Assembly: GCF_034344865.1 (NCBI RefSeq) | Contig: NZ_CP133774.1 | Span: forward strand, 4,154,001-4,218,000 | DNA length: 64,000 nucleotides | From: Pseudomonas sp. 10S4 | Lineage (GTDB): Bacteria; Pseudomonadota; Gammaproteobacteria; Pseudomonadales; Pseudomonadaceae | Reading direction: 5' to 3' | Notes under the pieces: model-generated | What the model saw: only the letters and a program-made list of their open reading frames with translations | Databases searched by the model: none | What the model was told of the DNA's origin: nothing | Part shown: piece after piece, positions 10,061-21,569 of the stretch | Position numbering within the stretch: position 1 is the stretch's first letter | How the letters are laid out: every line of letters starts with the position of its first letter | Position numbers and translations under genes: made by a program

Positions 10061-10951
10061 TTAGCCGTGGGTCCCTGGCAGATCTATTTGTGCATCCAGC
10101 AGGGCCATAAAGGCGCGTGCCGCATTCGAAAGCGTCCTTTCGGTGTGCAGGATATAGCCTAGCTGGCGAGTGAGCTGTATGCCCGGCAAAGGAATGCGCG
10201 CCACCTGATCGTCGAGCATGGTGCGTGGCAAAACGCTCCAGGCCAGGCCAATCGAGACCATCATCTTGATGGTTTCCAGATAATTCGTGCTCATGGCGAT
10301 GTTCGGCGTCAGGCCCTGGGCCTCGAACAAGCGCTGGACGATGTGGTGGGTAAACGTGTTGCCGCCGGGGAACACCGCCGGGTGCAGGGCGATGTCGGCC
10401 AGGCTGACGGGGCCATTGCTGATCAGCGAGTGCTCCGGGGCGACCACGAAATCCAGTGGGTCGTCCCACACCGGCATGGCCTTGACCAGTGCATGGGGCT
10501 CCGGCGCCAGGGTGATGACCGCCAGTTCGGCACGGCCATGGAGGATTTCTTCGTAGGCCACTTCCGAATCGAGGAACTGAATATCCAGCGCCACCAGTGG
10601 GTAACGGCGGGTGAACTCCCTTAATAACGGTGGCAAACGGTGCAGACCGATGTGGTGACTGGTGGCCAGTGTCAGGCGACCGCTCACTTCACCGGTCAGG
10701 TTGGTCAAGGCGCGGCGGGTGTCGTCCAGCACGTTGAGAATCTGATAGGCGCGCGGCAGCAGGGCGCGTCCGGCCTCGGTCAGACCGACTTCACGGCCCA
10801 GGCGATCAAACAGGCGCACCTTTAATTGCTGCTCCAGGCCGGCGATGCGCTTGCTGATGGCGGGTTGCGTCAGGTGCAGGCGCTCGCCGGCACCAGAGAA
10901 ACTCCCGGTCTCGGCAATCGCGATAAAAGCGTTGAGGTTGGCCAGATCCAT
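10061..10951 (-). CDS. LysR family transcriptional regulator, divergent from leuC
   Basis: 296 aa. The N-terminal winged helix is at about residues 1-60 (NLNAFIAIAETGSFSGAGERLHLTQPAISKRI). The C-terminal two-lobed substrate-binding domain begins at SGRLTLATSHHIGLHRLPPLL. The start is taken at ATG 10951 (MDLANLNAF); ten upstream codons in frame are not conserved in the family. It is transcribed away from leuC across 146 bp, the usual arrangement for a LysR activator of its neighbour, and the same gene pair is found in P. aeruginosa. Control of leuCD is inferred from position. Confidence 0.92.
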   Translation of the reverse strand: MDLANLNAFIAIAETGSFSGAGERLHLTQPAISKRIAGLEQQLKVRLFDRLGREVGLTEAGRALLPRAYQILNVLDDTRRALTNLTGEVSGRLTLATSHHIGLHRLPPLLREFTRRYPLVALDIQFLDSEVAYEEILHGRAELAVITLAPEPHALVKAMPVWDDPLDFVVAPEHSLISNGPVSLADIALHPAVFPGGNTFTHHIVQRLFEAQGLTPNIAMSTNYLETIKMMVSIGLAWSVLPRTMLDDQVARIPLPGIQLTRQLGYILHTERTLSNAARAFMALLDAQIDLPGTHG

Positions 10952-10994
10952 TGTGGTATTCCAGTTGGTTATCCAAAGCATAAAAAATATGAAT

Positions 10995-11023
10995 TTGAGT
11001 TATTTAATGTAACCCCCTAGGAT
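10995..11023 (+). promoter_or_regulatory. leuC: Candidate sigma-70 promoter of leuC
   Basis: TTGAGT (10995-11000), a 17-bp spacer, TAGGAT (11018-11023), 75 bp before the leuC start and within the LysR-leuC intergenic region. Recognised by consensus match only. Confidence 0.5.
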
Positions 11024-11097
11024 CGACCTCACAAGCCAAGGGGTTATTGAATTGCTCAAAACCCACGGCATAGAAACAAGCTGATGAGGACCGTCTG

Positions 11098-12520
11098 ATG
11101 GCCGGCAAAACGCTTTACGACAAGCTTTGGGATTCCCATGAAGTGAAACGGCGCGACGATGGGTCGTCGCTGATCTATATCGACCGCCACATCATCCATG
11201 AAGTGACTTCGCCCCAAGCTTTCGAAGGCCTGCGTCTGGCCGGGCGCAAGCCTTGGCGCGTCGATTCGATCATCGCCACCCCGGACCACAACGTGCCGAC
11301 CACCCCGGATCGCAAGGGCGGCATCGAAGCGATTACCGACCAGGTCTCGCGTTTGCAAGTTCAGACCCTCGATGATTACTGCGACGAATATGGCATCACC
11401 GAATTCAAAATGAATGACGTGCGTCAAGGCATCGTTCACGTGATCGGCCCGGAGCAGGGTGCGACCTTGCCGGGCATGACCGTCGTCTGCGGCGACTCGC
11501 ACACCTCCACGCACGGCGCCTTCGGCGCCTTGGCTCACGGCATCGGCACTTCCGAGGTTGAACACGTGTTCGCCACGCAGACCCTGGTCGCCTACAGAAA
11601 ATGAAGAACATGGCTGGTCTCGGTCGAAGGCGCACTGCGCGCTCGGCGTCACCGCCAAGGACGTCATCCTCGCCGTGATCGCGAAGATCGGCACCGGCGG
11701 CGGACAGGGCTACGTGCTCGAATACCGCGGCAGCGCCATCCGCGCCCTCTCGATGGAGGGCCGCATGACCATCTGCAACATGTCCATCGAGGCCGGCGCT
11801 CGTGTTGGTCTGGTAGCCGCTGACGAAAAAACCGTGGAATACGTCAAGGGCCGTCCATTCGCCCCGAAAGGCGCGGAATGGGACATGGCCGTCGAAGCCT
11901 GGAAAGACCTGGTCTCCGACGCTGACGCGGTGTTCGACACCGTGGTTGAACTCGACGCCGCTCAGATCAAGCCGCAAGTCAGCTGGGGTACTTCGCCCGA
12001 GATGGTCTTGGCCGTTGATCAGAACGTGCCGGACCCGGCGAAGGAAATGGACCTGGTCAAACGCGGTTCCATCGAACGCGCCTTGAAATACATGGGTTTG
12101 AGCGCCAATCAGGCGATCACCGATATTCAGCTGGATCGCGTGTTCATCGGTTCCTGCACCAACTCGCGGATCGAAGACCTGCGCGCTGCGGCAGTAATCG
12201 CCAAGGGCCGCAAAGTAGCGTCGACCGTCAAGCAAGCCATCGTGGTGCCGGGCTCGGGTCTGGTGAAGGCGCAAGCCGAGGCTGAAGGCCTGGACAAGAT
12301 TTTCCTCGAAGCCGGTTTCGAGTGGCGTGAACCGGGTTGCTCGATGTGCCTGGCGATGAACCCGGACCGTTTGGAATCGGGCGAGCATTGCGCGTCGACC
12401 TCCAACCGCAACTTCGAAGGGCGTCAGGGCGCCGGTGGCCGTACGCACCTGGTCAGCCCGGCCATGGCCGCGGCGGCTGCCGTCAACGGTCGTTTCATCG
12501 ACGTTCGCGAACTGATCTGA
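11098..12520 (+). CDS. leuC: 3-isopropylmalate dehydratase large subunit, frameshifted
   Basis: Aconitase-family Fe-S enzyme that, with LeuD, isomerises 2-isopropylmalate to 3-isopropylmalate in leucine synthesis. The N-terminal part reads to [11 protein letters not shown] then stops at 11602-11604. The rest resumes in another frame at [13 protein letters not shown]. Between 11593 and 11648 at least three single-base changes are needed to restore the expected KMKNMLV...GVTAKDV join. The 4Fe-4S cysteine motifs GSCTNSR and [11 protein letters not shown] are present. The span equals 474 codons plus one base, the usual LeuC length, so I take this as local sequence error in an intact gene. It is followed 10 bp later by leuD. 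Confidence 0.92.
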
Positions 12521-12530
12521 GGAACCGCAC

Positions 12531-13175
12531 ATGAGAGCTTTTACCCAACACACCGGTTTGGTCGCGCCATTGGACCGAGCCAACGTCGACACCGACCAGA
12601 TCATTCCGAAGCAGTTTCTGAAGTCGATCAAACGCACCGGTTTTGGCCCGAACCTGTTTGACGAGTGGCGCTACCTGGACGTGGGCTATGCCTACCAGGA
12701 CAACTCCAAGCGTCCGCTGAACAAGGATTTCGTGCTCAACGCCGAGCGTTATCAAGGCGCCAGCGTGTTGCTGGCCCGCGAGAACTTCGGTTGCGGCTCC
12801 AGCCGTGAACACGCGCCGTGGGCGCTTGAAGAGTACGGTTTTCGCAGCATCATCGCGCCGAGCTACGCCGACATTTTCTACAACAACAGCTTCAAGAACG
12901 GCTTGCTGCCGATCATCTTGAGCGACGCTGAAGTCGATGAACTGTTCCAGCAAGTTGAAGCGAATCCTGGTTACGAGTTGACGGTCGATCTGCAAGCCCA
13001 GACCGTGACCCGGCCTGACGGCAAGACCTACAGCTTCGAACTGGATGAGTTCCGTAAGCATTGCCTGGTCAATGGTCTCGACGATATTGGTCTGACATTG
13101 ATGGATCACGAGGCGATTGCGTCGTTTGAAAGCAAACACCGGGCGAGCCAGCCGTGGTTGTTTCGCGACGTTTGA
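12531..13175 (+). CDS. leuD: 3-isopropylmalate dehydratase small subunit
   Basis: 214 aa, the swivel-domain subunit that completes the LeuC active site. Key parts: [19 protein letters not shown] near the N-terminus, and [15 protein letters not shown] (about residues 85-99), the conserved substrate-binding loop of the family. The start is 10 bp after leuC, so they form a two-gene translationally close unit. Downstream a repeat doublet separates it from the methyltransferase. Confidence 0.97.
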   Translation: MRAFTQHTGLVAPLDRANVDTDQIIPKQFLKSIKRTGFGPNLFDEWRYLDVGYAYQDNSKRPLNKDFVLNAERYQGASVLLARENFGCGSSREHAPWALEEYGFRSIIAPSYADIFYNNSFKNGLLPIILSDAEVDELFQQVEANPGYELTVDLQAQTVTRPDGKTYSFELDEFRKHCLVNGLDDIGLTLMDHEAIASFESKHRASQPWLFRDV

Positions 13176-13210
13176 TTGATCCGGGATTGATGTAGACAGG
13201 GCGGGCCTCT

Positions 13211-13283
13211 TCTCGAGCAAGCCCGCTCCCACAGTGGTTTTGTGAACGACGAAAAACCACTGTGGGAGCGGGCTTGCTCGCGA
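13211..13283. repeat. REP-like doublet, GTGGGAGCGGGCTTGCTCGCG type
   Basis: Two inverted copies of the GTGGGAGCGGGCTTGCTCG unit facing each other, with AAAACCACT arms extending the stem and an 18-bp centre. It lies between leuD and the methyltransferase gene. Confidence 0.9.
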
Positions 13284-13331
13284 AGACGGCAGCCCAAACA
13301 CCACAAGGCTTAACCCCAAAAGGAAGTCCCC

Positions 13332-14099
13332 ATGACCAGTACCGCCCAGCACAGCCAAGTCGTACAAAAGCAATTCGGTGAACAGGCCTCGGCCTATCTG
13401 AGCAGCGCCGTTCACGCTCAAGGCACCGAGTTCGCACTGCTACAGGCTGAACTGGCCGGGCAGGGCAATGCCCGCGTGCTGGACTTGGGTTGCGGCGCCG
13501 GTCATGTGAGTTTCCATGTGGCGTCGCTGGTGAAAGAGGTGGTGGCCTACGACCTGTCGCAGCAAATGCTCGACGTGGTCGCCGCCGCCGCGATTGATCG
13601 TGGTTTCAGCAATGTCACCACCGTTAACGGCGCCGCCGAGCGCCTGCCGTTCGCCGATGGCGAGTTCGATTTCGTCTTCAGCCGTTATTCGGCGCATCAT
13701 TGGAGCGATCTCGGCGTGGCCCTGCGCGAAGTGCGCCGGGTGCTGAAACCAGGCGGCGTGGCGGCGTTTGTCGACGTGTTGTCGCCGGGCAGTCCGTTGT
13801 TCGACACCTACCTGCAAAGCGTCGAAGTGCTGCGCGACACCAGCCATGTGCGCGATTATTCGGCGGGCGAGTGGTTGCGCCAGGTCAGCGAGGCGGGGTT
13901 GCATACCCGTAGCACCACGCGTCAGCGGCTGCGTCTGGAGTACACCTCCTGGGTCGAGCGCATGCGCACACCCGAAGTGATGCGCGCCGCGATCCTCGAG
14001 TTGCAGAAGTCGATGGGCAACGAAGTGCGCGAGTATTTTGAGATTGAGGCCGATGGTTCGTTCAGTACAGATGTACTGGTGCTGATGGCTGAACGATAA
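13332..14099 (+). CDS. Class I SAM-dependent methyltransferase (UbiE-like)
   Basis: 255 aa. Motif I VLDLGCGAGHVSFHVA (about residues 48-63) binds S-adenosylmethionine. Motif II/post-I is YDLSQQML, and the LPFADGEFDFVFSRYSAHHW stretch is the methyltransf_11 pattern. It sits between leuD and leuB, a position also held by a methyltransferase in other Pseudomonas. The leucine pathway has no methylation step, so its role is not explained by the neighbours. Substrate unknown. Confidence 0.9.
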   Translation: MTSTAQHSQVVQKQFGEQASAYLSSAVHAQGTEFALLQAELAGQGNARVLDLGCGAGHVSFHVASLVKEVVAYDLSQQMLDVVAAAAIDRGFSNVTTVNGAAERLPFADGEFDFVFSRYSAHHWSDLGVALREVRRVLKPGGVAAFVDVLSPGSPLFDTYLQSVEVLRDTSHVRDYSAGEWLRQVSEAGLHTRSTTRQRLRLEYTSWVERMRTPEVMRAAILELQKSMGNEVREYFEIEADGSFSTDVLVLMAER

Positions 14100-14174
14100 G
14101 CTCTGAACGATAGCGGCTGAACGAATTTTTCCGGGTGCGCCCACGGGCGCACCGACTGATGACATGAGGAAAGC

Positions 14175-15257
<1,083 letters not shown>

Positions 15258-15326
15258 TCTCTCGGGCCCGCTGCCACTTTCAACTTCGAAAGCAGCGGCC
15301 CACTTTTTAAAGAAGGTGTAGTTGCG

Positions 15327-16439
15327 ATGAAACGTGTAGGTCTGATCGGTTGGCGCGGTATGGTCGGTTCCGTGCTCATGCAGCGGATGCTGGAAGAGCA
15401 GGATTTCGATCTTATTGAGCCGGTGTTTTTCACCACTTCCAATGTCGGTGGCCAAGGCCCGTCCGTGGGCAAAGACATTGCTCCGCTCAAGGACGCTTAC
15501 AGCATTGAAGAGCTGAAAACCCTCGACGTGATTCTGACCTGCCAGGGTGGCGACTACACCAGCGAAGTCTTCCCGAAACTGCGCGAAGCCGGCTGGCAGG
15601 GTTACTGGATCGACGCCGCTTCCAGCCTGCGCATGCAGGATGACGCGGTGATCGTGCTGGACCCGGTGAACCGCAAGGTCATCGACCAGCAGCTCGACGC
15701 GGGCACCAAGAACTACATCGGCGGCAACTGCACCGTCAGCCTGATGCTGATGGGCCTGGGCGGTCTGTTTGAAGCCGGGCTGGTGGAGTGGATGAGCGCC
15801 ATGACGTATCAGGCGGCCTCCGGTGCCGGCGCGCAGAACATGCGTGAACTGATCAAGCAAATGGGCGCGACCCACGCCGCTGTCGCCGATCAACTGGCCG
15901 ACCCGGCCAGCGCCATCCTCGACATCGACCGCCGTGTGGCCGAAGCCATGCGCAGCGACGCGTACCCGACCGAAAACTTCGGCGTACCGCTGGCTGGCAG
16001 CCTGATCCCGTGGATCGACAAAGAACTGCCGAACGGTCAGAGCCGCGAAGAGTGGAAGGCCCAGGCCGAGACCAACAAGATCCTCGGCCGCTTCAAGAGC
16101 CCGATTCCGGTCGATGGCATCTGCGTGCGTATCGGCGCCATGCGCTGCCACAGCCAGGCACTGACCATCAAACTGAACAAAGACGTGCCGATCGCCGACA
16201 TCGAAGGGCTGATCAGCCAGCACAACCCTTGGGTAAAACTGGTGCCGAACAGCCGCGAAGCCAGCATTCAGGAACTGAGCCCGACGAAAGTCACCGGCAC
16301 CCTGAACGTACCGGTTGGCCGTCTGCGCAAGCTGAACATGGGCACCCAGTATCTGGGCGCGTTCACCGTCGGCGACCAACTGCTGTGGGGCGCGGCCGAA
16401 CCGCTGCGTCGCATGCTGCGGATTCTGCTTGAGCGTTGA
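15327..16439 (+). CDS. asd: Aspartate-semialdehyde dehydrogenase
   Basis: 370 aa. Reduces aspartyl phosphate to aspartate semialdehyde, the branch point to lysine, diaminopimelate, threonine and methionine. The NADP loop [17 protein letters not shown] is at the N-terminus. The catalytic cysteine lies in [10 protein letters not shown] (about residue 135), and the substrate-binding [18 protein letters not shown] is in the C-terminal domain. Length and sequence match the gamma-proteobacterial enzyme. RBS AAGAAGGTG. A terminator follows at 16459. Confidence 0.98.
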   Translation: MKRVGLIGWRGMVGSVLMQRMLEEQDFDLIEPVFFTTSNVGGQGPSVGKDIAPLKDAYSIEELKTLDVILTCQGGDYTSEVFPKLREAGWQGYWIDAASSLRMQDDAVIVLDPVNRKVIDQQLDAGTKNYIGGNCTVSLMLMGLGGLFEAGLVEWMSAMTYQAASGAGAQNMRELIKQMGATHAAVADQLADPASAILDIDRRVAEAMRSDAYPTENFGVPLAGSLIPWIDKELPNGQSREEWKAQAETNKILGRFKSPIPVDGICVRIGAMRCHSQALTIKLNKDVPIADIEGLISQHNPWVKLVPNSREASIQELSPTKVTGTLNVPVGRLRKLNMGTQYLGAFTVGDQLLWGAAEPLRRMLRILLER

Positions 16440-16458
16440 TCGGTTGAAGCTGTGAAAG

Positions 16459-16495
16459 AACCCGTGCCTTGTAAAGAGGTGCGGGTTTTTTTATG
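16459..16495 (+). terminator. Intrinsic terminator after asd
   Basis: AACCCG...CGGGTT stem with imperfect middle pairs, followed by seven T residues. It lies 20 bp after the asd stop. Confidence 0.75.
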
Positions 16496-16520
16496 GAAAT
16501 TGTGTAGTCAGAGAGGCCGC

Positions 16521-16587
16521 CTTCGCGAGCAAGCCCGCTCCCACATGGGATTGCGATTAACCTGTGGGAGCGGGCTTGCTCGCGAAG
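16521..16587. repeat. REP-like doublet, GTGGGAGCGGGCTTGCTCGCG type
   Basis: CTTCGCGAGCAAGCCCGCTC and its inverted copy ending GCTTGCTCGCGAAG, separated by a short centre. It lies between the asd terminator and the asd paralogue. Confidence 0.9.
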
Positions 16588-16681
16588 GGGCCGGAACTGG
16601 TACCACAAATCTCCGCCCGAATTGCCTGCATGCCAGCCACCCGGTAAAGTGCCGCTCCCCCGTTTCGCCTGAGGTAGAACC

Positions 16682-17692
16682 ATGAGCCAGTCCTTCGATA
16701 TTGCCGTGATCGGCGCCACCGGTACTGTCGGCGAAACGCTCGTGCAGATTCTTGAAGAGCGAGACTTCCCGGTCGGCAACCTGCACCTGCTGGCCAGCAG
16801 CGAATCCGCCGGGCATTCGGTGCCGTTTCGCGGCAAGAACGTACGCGTGCGGGAAGTCGATGAGTTCGATTTCAGCAAGGTTCAGTTGGTGTTCTTCGCT
16901 GCCGGCCCGGCGGTGACCCTGAGTTTCGCCTCGCGCGCCACGGCTGCCGGTTGCTCGCTAATCGATCTGTCCGGCGCGTTGCCGGCCGATCAGGCGCCGC
17001 AAGTGGTGCCGGAAGCCAATGCTCAGGTGTTGGCGGGTCTGAAAAAGCCGTTCCAGGTCAGCAGCCCGAGCCCGTCGGCCACCACCTTGGCCGTGGTGCT
17101 CGCGCCGTTGCTCGGCGTGATCGACCTGCAGCGAGTCAACGTGACCGCCAGCCTGGCCGTCTCCGCCCAGGGCCGCGAAGCGGTGACCGAGTTGGCCCGG
17201 CAAACCGCCGAACTGCTCAATGTGCGTCCGCTGGAGCCGACTTTCTTTGATCGGCAAATGGCCTTTAATTTGCTGGCCCAAGTCGGTAAACCCGATGATC
17301 AGGGTCACACGCTGCTGGAAAAACGCCTGGTACGTGAGCTGCGTCAGGTGATGGCGCTGCCTTTATTAAAGATTTCCGCGACTTGCATTCAAGCCCCGGT
17401 GTTTTTTGGCGATAGCTTTAGTGTGACCTTGCAGTCAGCGAGCGCTGTGGACCTGGCAAAAGTGAACGCTGCACTGGAAGACGCGCCAGGCATTGAGCTG
17501 GTCGAAGCAGGCGATTACCCGACGCCGGTAGGTGACGCGGTAGGGCAGGATGTGGTCTACATCGGCCGGGTTCGCCACGGTGTCGACGACCTGTCGGAAC
17601 TAAATCTGTGGCTGACGTCAGATAACGTACGCAAGGGCGCTGCGCTCAATGCTGTGCAGGTGGCTGAATTGTTGATAAAAGACCTGCTGTAA
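16682..17692 (+). CDS. usg: Asd-like protein without catalytic cysteine (Usg family)
   Basis: 336 aa with the aspartate-semialdehyde dehydrogenase fold: NAD loop AVIGATGTVGETLVQIL at the start and a dimerisation domain after it. Where Asd enzymes have the catalytic Cys (as in N-C-T of the real asd upstream), this protein reads SPSPSATTLAVVLAPL, with alanine at the cysteine position, so dehydrogenase chemistry should be lost. Usg is known as a gene of unclear function next to truA in enterobacteria; here it precedes fimV and truA. A regulatory or scaffold role is only a guess. Confidence 0.9.
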   Translation: MSQSFDIAVIGATGTVGETLVQILEERDFPVGNLHLLASSESAGHSVPFRGKNVRVREVDEFDFSKVQLVFFAAGPAVTLSFASRATAAGCSLIDLSGALPADQAPQVVPEANAQVLAGLKKPFQVSSPSPSATTLAVVLAPLLGVIDLQRVNVTASLAVSAQGREAVTELARQTAELLNVRPLEPTFFDRQMAFNLLAQVGKPDDQGHTLLEKRLVRELRQVMALPLLKISATCIQAPVFFGDSFSVTLQSASAVDLAKVNAALEDAPGIELVEAGDYPTPVGDAVGQDVVYIGRVRHGVDDLSELNLWLTSDNVRKGAALNAVQVAELLIKDLL

Positions 17693-17900
17693 AAGATACT
17701 TGGCAACAATTTGTCGAATGATTCTAGCTGAGCGCTATGCTTGGCCGGAGTGCTGAAGGCGAGTCACCCTACGGGACTTTCCAGGGCATCAAAGAAATGA
17801 TCGCGCGCGACGACCCTTCGCCGCCGCGCGCAATGCCTTACGGCAGCGACTTTCAACACCTTCTCGCTGGCCGAGGAATGTTCAAACAAAGGATGAGGCT

Positions 17901-20566
17901 ATGGTTCAAGTTCGCAAACTGGTGTTAGCAATAGCGGCCGCCTCGGCGCTGTCCTCCGGTATGGCGCATGCCCTCGGGCTCGGGGAACTGACCCTGAAGT
18001 CGACGCTGAACCAGCCCCTGGTGGCAGAAATCGAGTTGCTCGACGTCAAGGACCTCACCGCTGCCGAAGTGGTGCCGAGCCTGGCCTCGGCCGACGATTT
18101 CGCCAAGGCCGGGGTTGATCGCCAGGCATTCCTCAATGACCTGACCTTTACCCCGGTGCTCAACGCCAGCGGTAAAAGCATCCTGCGCGTGACGTCCAGC
18201 AAACCGCTCTCCGAACCGATGGTGAAATTCCTGGTTCAGGTGATGTGGCCTAACGGTCGCTTGCTGCGCGATTACAGCGTGCTGCTCGATCCGTCCAAAT
18301 TCTCGCCACAAACCGCCGACGCCGCCGCGCAACCTGCGCCGGCTCAAGCCGTTACCGCGCCAACCACCGGTGCCACCAAGCCATCGACTTACACCACCAC
18401 GCCGCGCGATACCCTGTGGGAAATCGCAGCGAAGGCGCGTAATGGCGGTTCGGTGCAGCAGACCATGCTGGCCATCCAGGCGTTGAACCCGGATGCGTTC
18501 ATCAACGGCAACATCAACCTGCTGAAGACCGGCCAGGTCTTGCGCATGCCGGATCAGGTGCAAAGCACCAGCCTGGCGCAACCCAAAGCCATCGCTGAAG
18601 TCGCCGCGCAGAACACCGCATGGCGCCAGGGGCGTCGTTACGTCGCCAAGCCTGGAACCGGCCAGCAGCAGCTCGACGCCACCAAGCGCGGTCGTGCGGA
18701 TGCCGCGCCGACCCAGCCGGCGAAAGATAACCTGACCCTGGTCTCTGCCGAATCCGGCAAGGGCCGCAAGGGCGCTGCTGGCGATGCGAAGAATCTGAGC
18801 AACAAACTGGCGGTCACCCAGGAAAGCCTCGACACGACCCGTCGTGACAATGCCGAACTGAAAAGCCGCATGACCGATCTGCAAAGTCAGCTGGATAAGC
18901 TGCAACGCCTGATCGAGCTGAAAAACAATCAACTGGCCAAGTTGCAGGCTGACGGGGCTACGGGTACTCCGGTGGCTCCGGCGGCTGCCACTGCCACCGC
19001 TCCGGCGATGTCGGCTCAGTTGGCGCCCGCGCCTGGGGCAACTCCGACTGCGACGGCTCCAGCAGCGCCAGCGCCTGTCGTAACGGCGCCCGAGGCGACT
19101 CCGGCCCCGGCCGAAACGCCGATCGAGCCGAAGCCTGTGGCTTCTAGCGATCAGACCTTCAATGACTTGCTGACCAATCCGGTCCTGCTGGGGCTGGTGG
19201 GTGGTGGTGCAGTCGTTCTGCTGTTGTTGCTGTTGCTGCTGGCCCGTCGCCGCAAAGCCCAGCAAGAAGCCGAAAAGCATCTGCGCATGGCGCGCGCCTT
19301 GTCTGAGGAGCAGGAGCTTTCCACCGAGCAAGACTTGCCGGAAAGCAGCTTCGAAGGTCTTGAAGTGCCGCCGCCGACCGTGAAGCTCGCTAATGTGCCA
19401 GCTCCGGCACCTGCACCTGTGTCAGCTCCGGCTCCAGCTCCAGTGATTGCCCCAGTCGTGGTCACGCCGCCGATTGCCGCCCCCTGATTTCGCCTGCCGC
19501 CGAGCGCAACGACGACGTGCTGACTCACGCCCAGTCGCATATCACCGCCGGTCGTTTGAATCAGGCAGCGGCTTTGCTGGAAGACGGTATCAAGCAAGAA
19601 CCGCAACGCAGTGATCTGCGTTTGAAGCTGATGGAAGTCTATGGTCAGCAAGGTGATCGTGATGCGTTCGTGGCCCAGGAGCGCAAGTTGGTGGCCAATG
19701 GCGATAACTTCGCCCAGGTCGAACAGCTGAAAAGCCGCTTCCCGGCCATGGCCCTCGTGGTTGCCGGTGGCATTGCTGCCGCCGCCGTCGCTGCCGAGCT
19801 GGACGCTCAGTACGTCAAGGACCTGTTGCTGGACGAGCCTGAAGCGCCGGCTCCAGAGCCGGCTGTCGATGATCTCGACAGCGCTTTCGACTTGAGCCTG
19901 GATGACCTGGAAAACGTTTCTCCGGCGGTGGTTGCTCCGGCTCCGGCAGCAGCACCTGAGCCCGAAGCGTTGGCAGAGCTGGACGAATTCCCGCTGGACG
20001 ACGACCTGAGCTTTGGGTCGGTGCTGCAACAGCAGACGGACATCAAGGACAACCTCGACGACCTGTCGGACTTCGATCTCGACCTGGACCTCGGTGGCGA
20101 TGCCTCGCCAGCGACCCTGGCCGATGACGACTTCCTGCTGGACCTGGATGAGGGTGTAAAAGACCTGCCGGGCGTTGAAGTGCCAACCGTGACCGAGGCG
20201 GCGCTGGACGATCTGGAACTGCCGGCCGATTTCGACCTGTCCCTGGCTGACGAAATGGACACCCCTGAGGCGCCGAATGCCTTCTCGGCAGAACTGGATG
20301 ACGTCAACGCTGAGCTGGATAGTTTGTCCCATACCATCAATGAACCCACCTTCACCGCAGAAGACGCCGCTGCTTCCGTGGCTGACGAGCCGGAGTTCGA
20401 CTTCCTCTCCGGCACTGACGAAGTCGCCACCAAGCTCGATCTGGCCCAGGCCTACATCGACATGGGCGACAACGACGGCGCGCGGGACATCCTCAATGAA
20501 GTCGTAACCGAGGGTGATGCGGGTCAGAAGACTGAAGCGAAGGAAATGCTTTCGCGTCTGGCTTGA
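17901..20566 (+). CDS. fimV: FimV, polar peptidoglycan-binding hub protein, frameshifted
   Basis: Inner-membrane protein that in P. aeruginosa anchors type IV pilus, twitching and c-di-GMP/cAMP components at the pole. Layout: signal peptide (about 1-25, cut after AHA), FimV N-terminal domain, a LysM-like peptidoglycan domain (TPRDTLWEIAAKARNGGSV, about 170-215), coiled coil (about 295-350), Pro/Ala linker, one membrane helix (GGGAVVLLLLLLLLARRR), a very acidic cytoplasmic region, and a C-terminal TPR motif (LDLAQAYIDMGDNDGARDIL). The frame breaks at a run of C residues near 19481; one added C joins PPIAAPLISPAAERNDD and gives 888 aa, normal for the family. Probably a homopolymer error. Confidence 0.92.
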
Positions 20567-20587
20567 TGGGTAGGTAAGTAGTAAAAA

Positions 20588-20620
20588 AACGGCAGCCCAT
20601 AGAGGCTGCCGTTTTTGTTT
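20588..20620 (+). terminator. Intrinsic terminator after fimV
   Basis: AACGGCAGCC-CATAGA-GGCTGCCGTT perfect stem followed by TTTTG, 22 bp after the fimV stop. Confidence 0.9.
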
Positions 20621-20654
20621 CTGCGATAGATGGTTGGTGTCTGGTCTATTGCTA

Positions 20655-20727
20655 TCGCGAGCAAGCTCGCTCCCACATTGGATTTGCGGCGTACACAAAT
20701 CCCTGTGGGAGCGAGCTTGCTCGCGAT
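20655..20727. repeat. REP-like doublet, GTGGGAGCGAGCTTGCTCGCG type
   Basis: TCGCGAGCAAGCTCGCTCCC and its inverted copy around a centre of about 30 bp, between the fimV terminator and the 3' end of the M24 peptidase gene. Confidence 0.9.
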
Positions 20728-20753
20728 GAGGCTCTAACATTCAACATTGAATC

Positions 20754-21418
20754 TTAAGCCAGCAAATCCTCATAAAACGCGCCAAACGGCCGGGTAGGGT
20801 GGGCAATCTGGATCTCCAGAATCCACAACCCTACATTCGGGCAGTCCTCGAAACTGCCCAAATCACCGGCACGATAGATCGCATGGGGAAGTCACTGACC
20901 CGGTGGCCCTTGATTTCCAGGTTCAGCTTCCAGCCCATTGCGCTCGCCTGCTCGTCGGCATAGCGGTACAACTCAGGGCCGGCGACCTGCTGCGTGCGCC
21001 AGTACTCATGGACCTGATCGAACAACGCTTTTGCCGCCACGGCACACGCCTTCATCTCGGGGTCATTGCCGACGGTGAACGTCGCGCCCGAGTCGCCTTC
21101 ATGGCGATCCCAGACCACGCCGAGGTCGATGAAGAAAATATCGCTTTCAGCCAGCACTGGATCGCCGTCAGAGGGCTGTTTGAATGTTTTCAGGGTGTTT
21201 TCGCCGAAACGAATTTTCGATGGGTGCCAGATTCGGTCCATACCCAGTTCATTCAGCACTTCAAGGCTCATCGTCTGGGCCTCGGATTCAAGCATGCCGG
21301 GTTTGATTCGGCGGGCCATTTCTTCGATGGCTTCCCACGTCTTGCGTTTAGCGTGCTGCATGCCTTCCAGGCTGTAGGCCAGGCCGACGGCTTCCTTGTT
21401 CAGAATGGCGGTCATCAT
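20754..21418 (-). CDS. M24 family (Xaa-Pro/methionine aminopeptidase-like) peptidase, frameshifted
   Basis: Creatinase-fold metallopeptidase. The reading frame from ATG 21418/21415 shows RIWHPSKIRFGENT, FIDLGVVWDRHEGDSGATFTVG (metal-ligand Asp residues) and EIKGHRVSDFP (His of the active site). It then slips near 20885 at a run of C. Restoring one C continues as HAIYRAGDLGSFEDC, LWILEIQIAHPTRPFGAFYEDLLA and ends at 20754, giving 221 aa. Single-domain members of this family are common in Pseudomonas, with uncertain substrates. It is convergent with fimV. Confidence 0.85.
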
Positions 21419-21569
21419 CAGGTCTCGGTTTTGTGTTTGCGTTGTGTAGTTATCTATATAGCGAAATCTGTATGAACGATGCAATGGCGCAAATACCACG
21501 CGGCTCTGGCGTCCCGGACTTGCGGCCTTATAATGCCAGCCTTTGCGTACATCAGCAGGCTGTCACCCT

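Noticed and set aside
17737..17928. Short ORF of 63 codons upstream of fimV
   Set aside because: No family resemblance; it overlaps the fimV start in another frame and is more likely the fimV leader.
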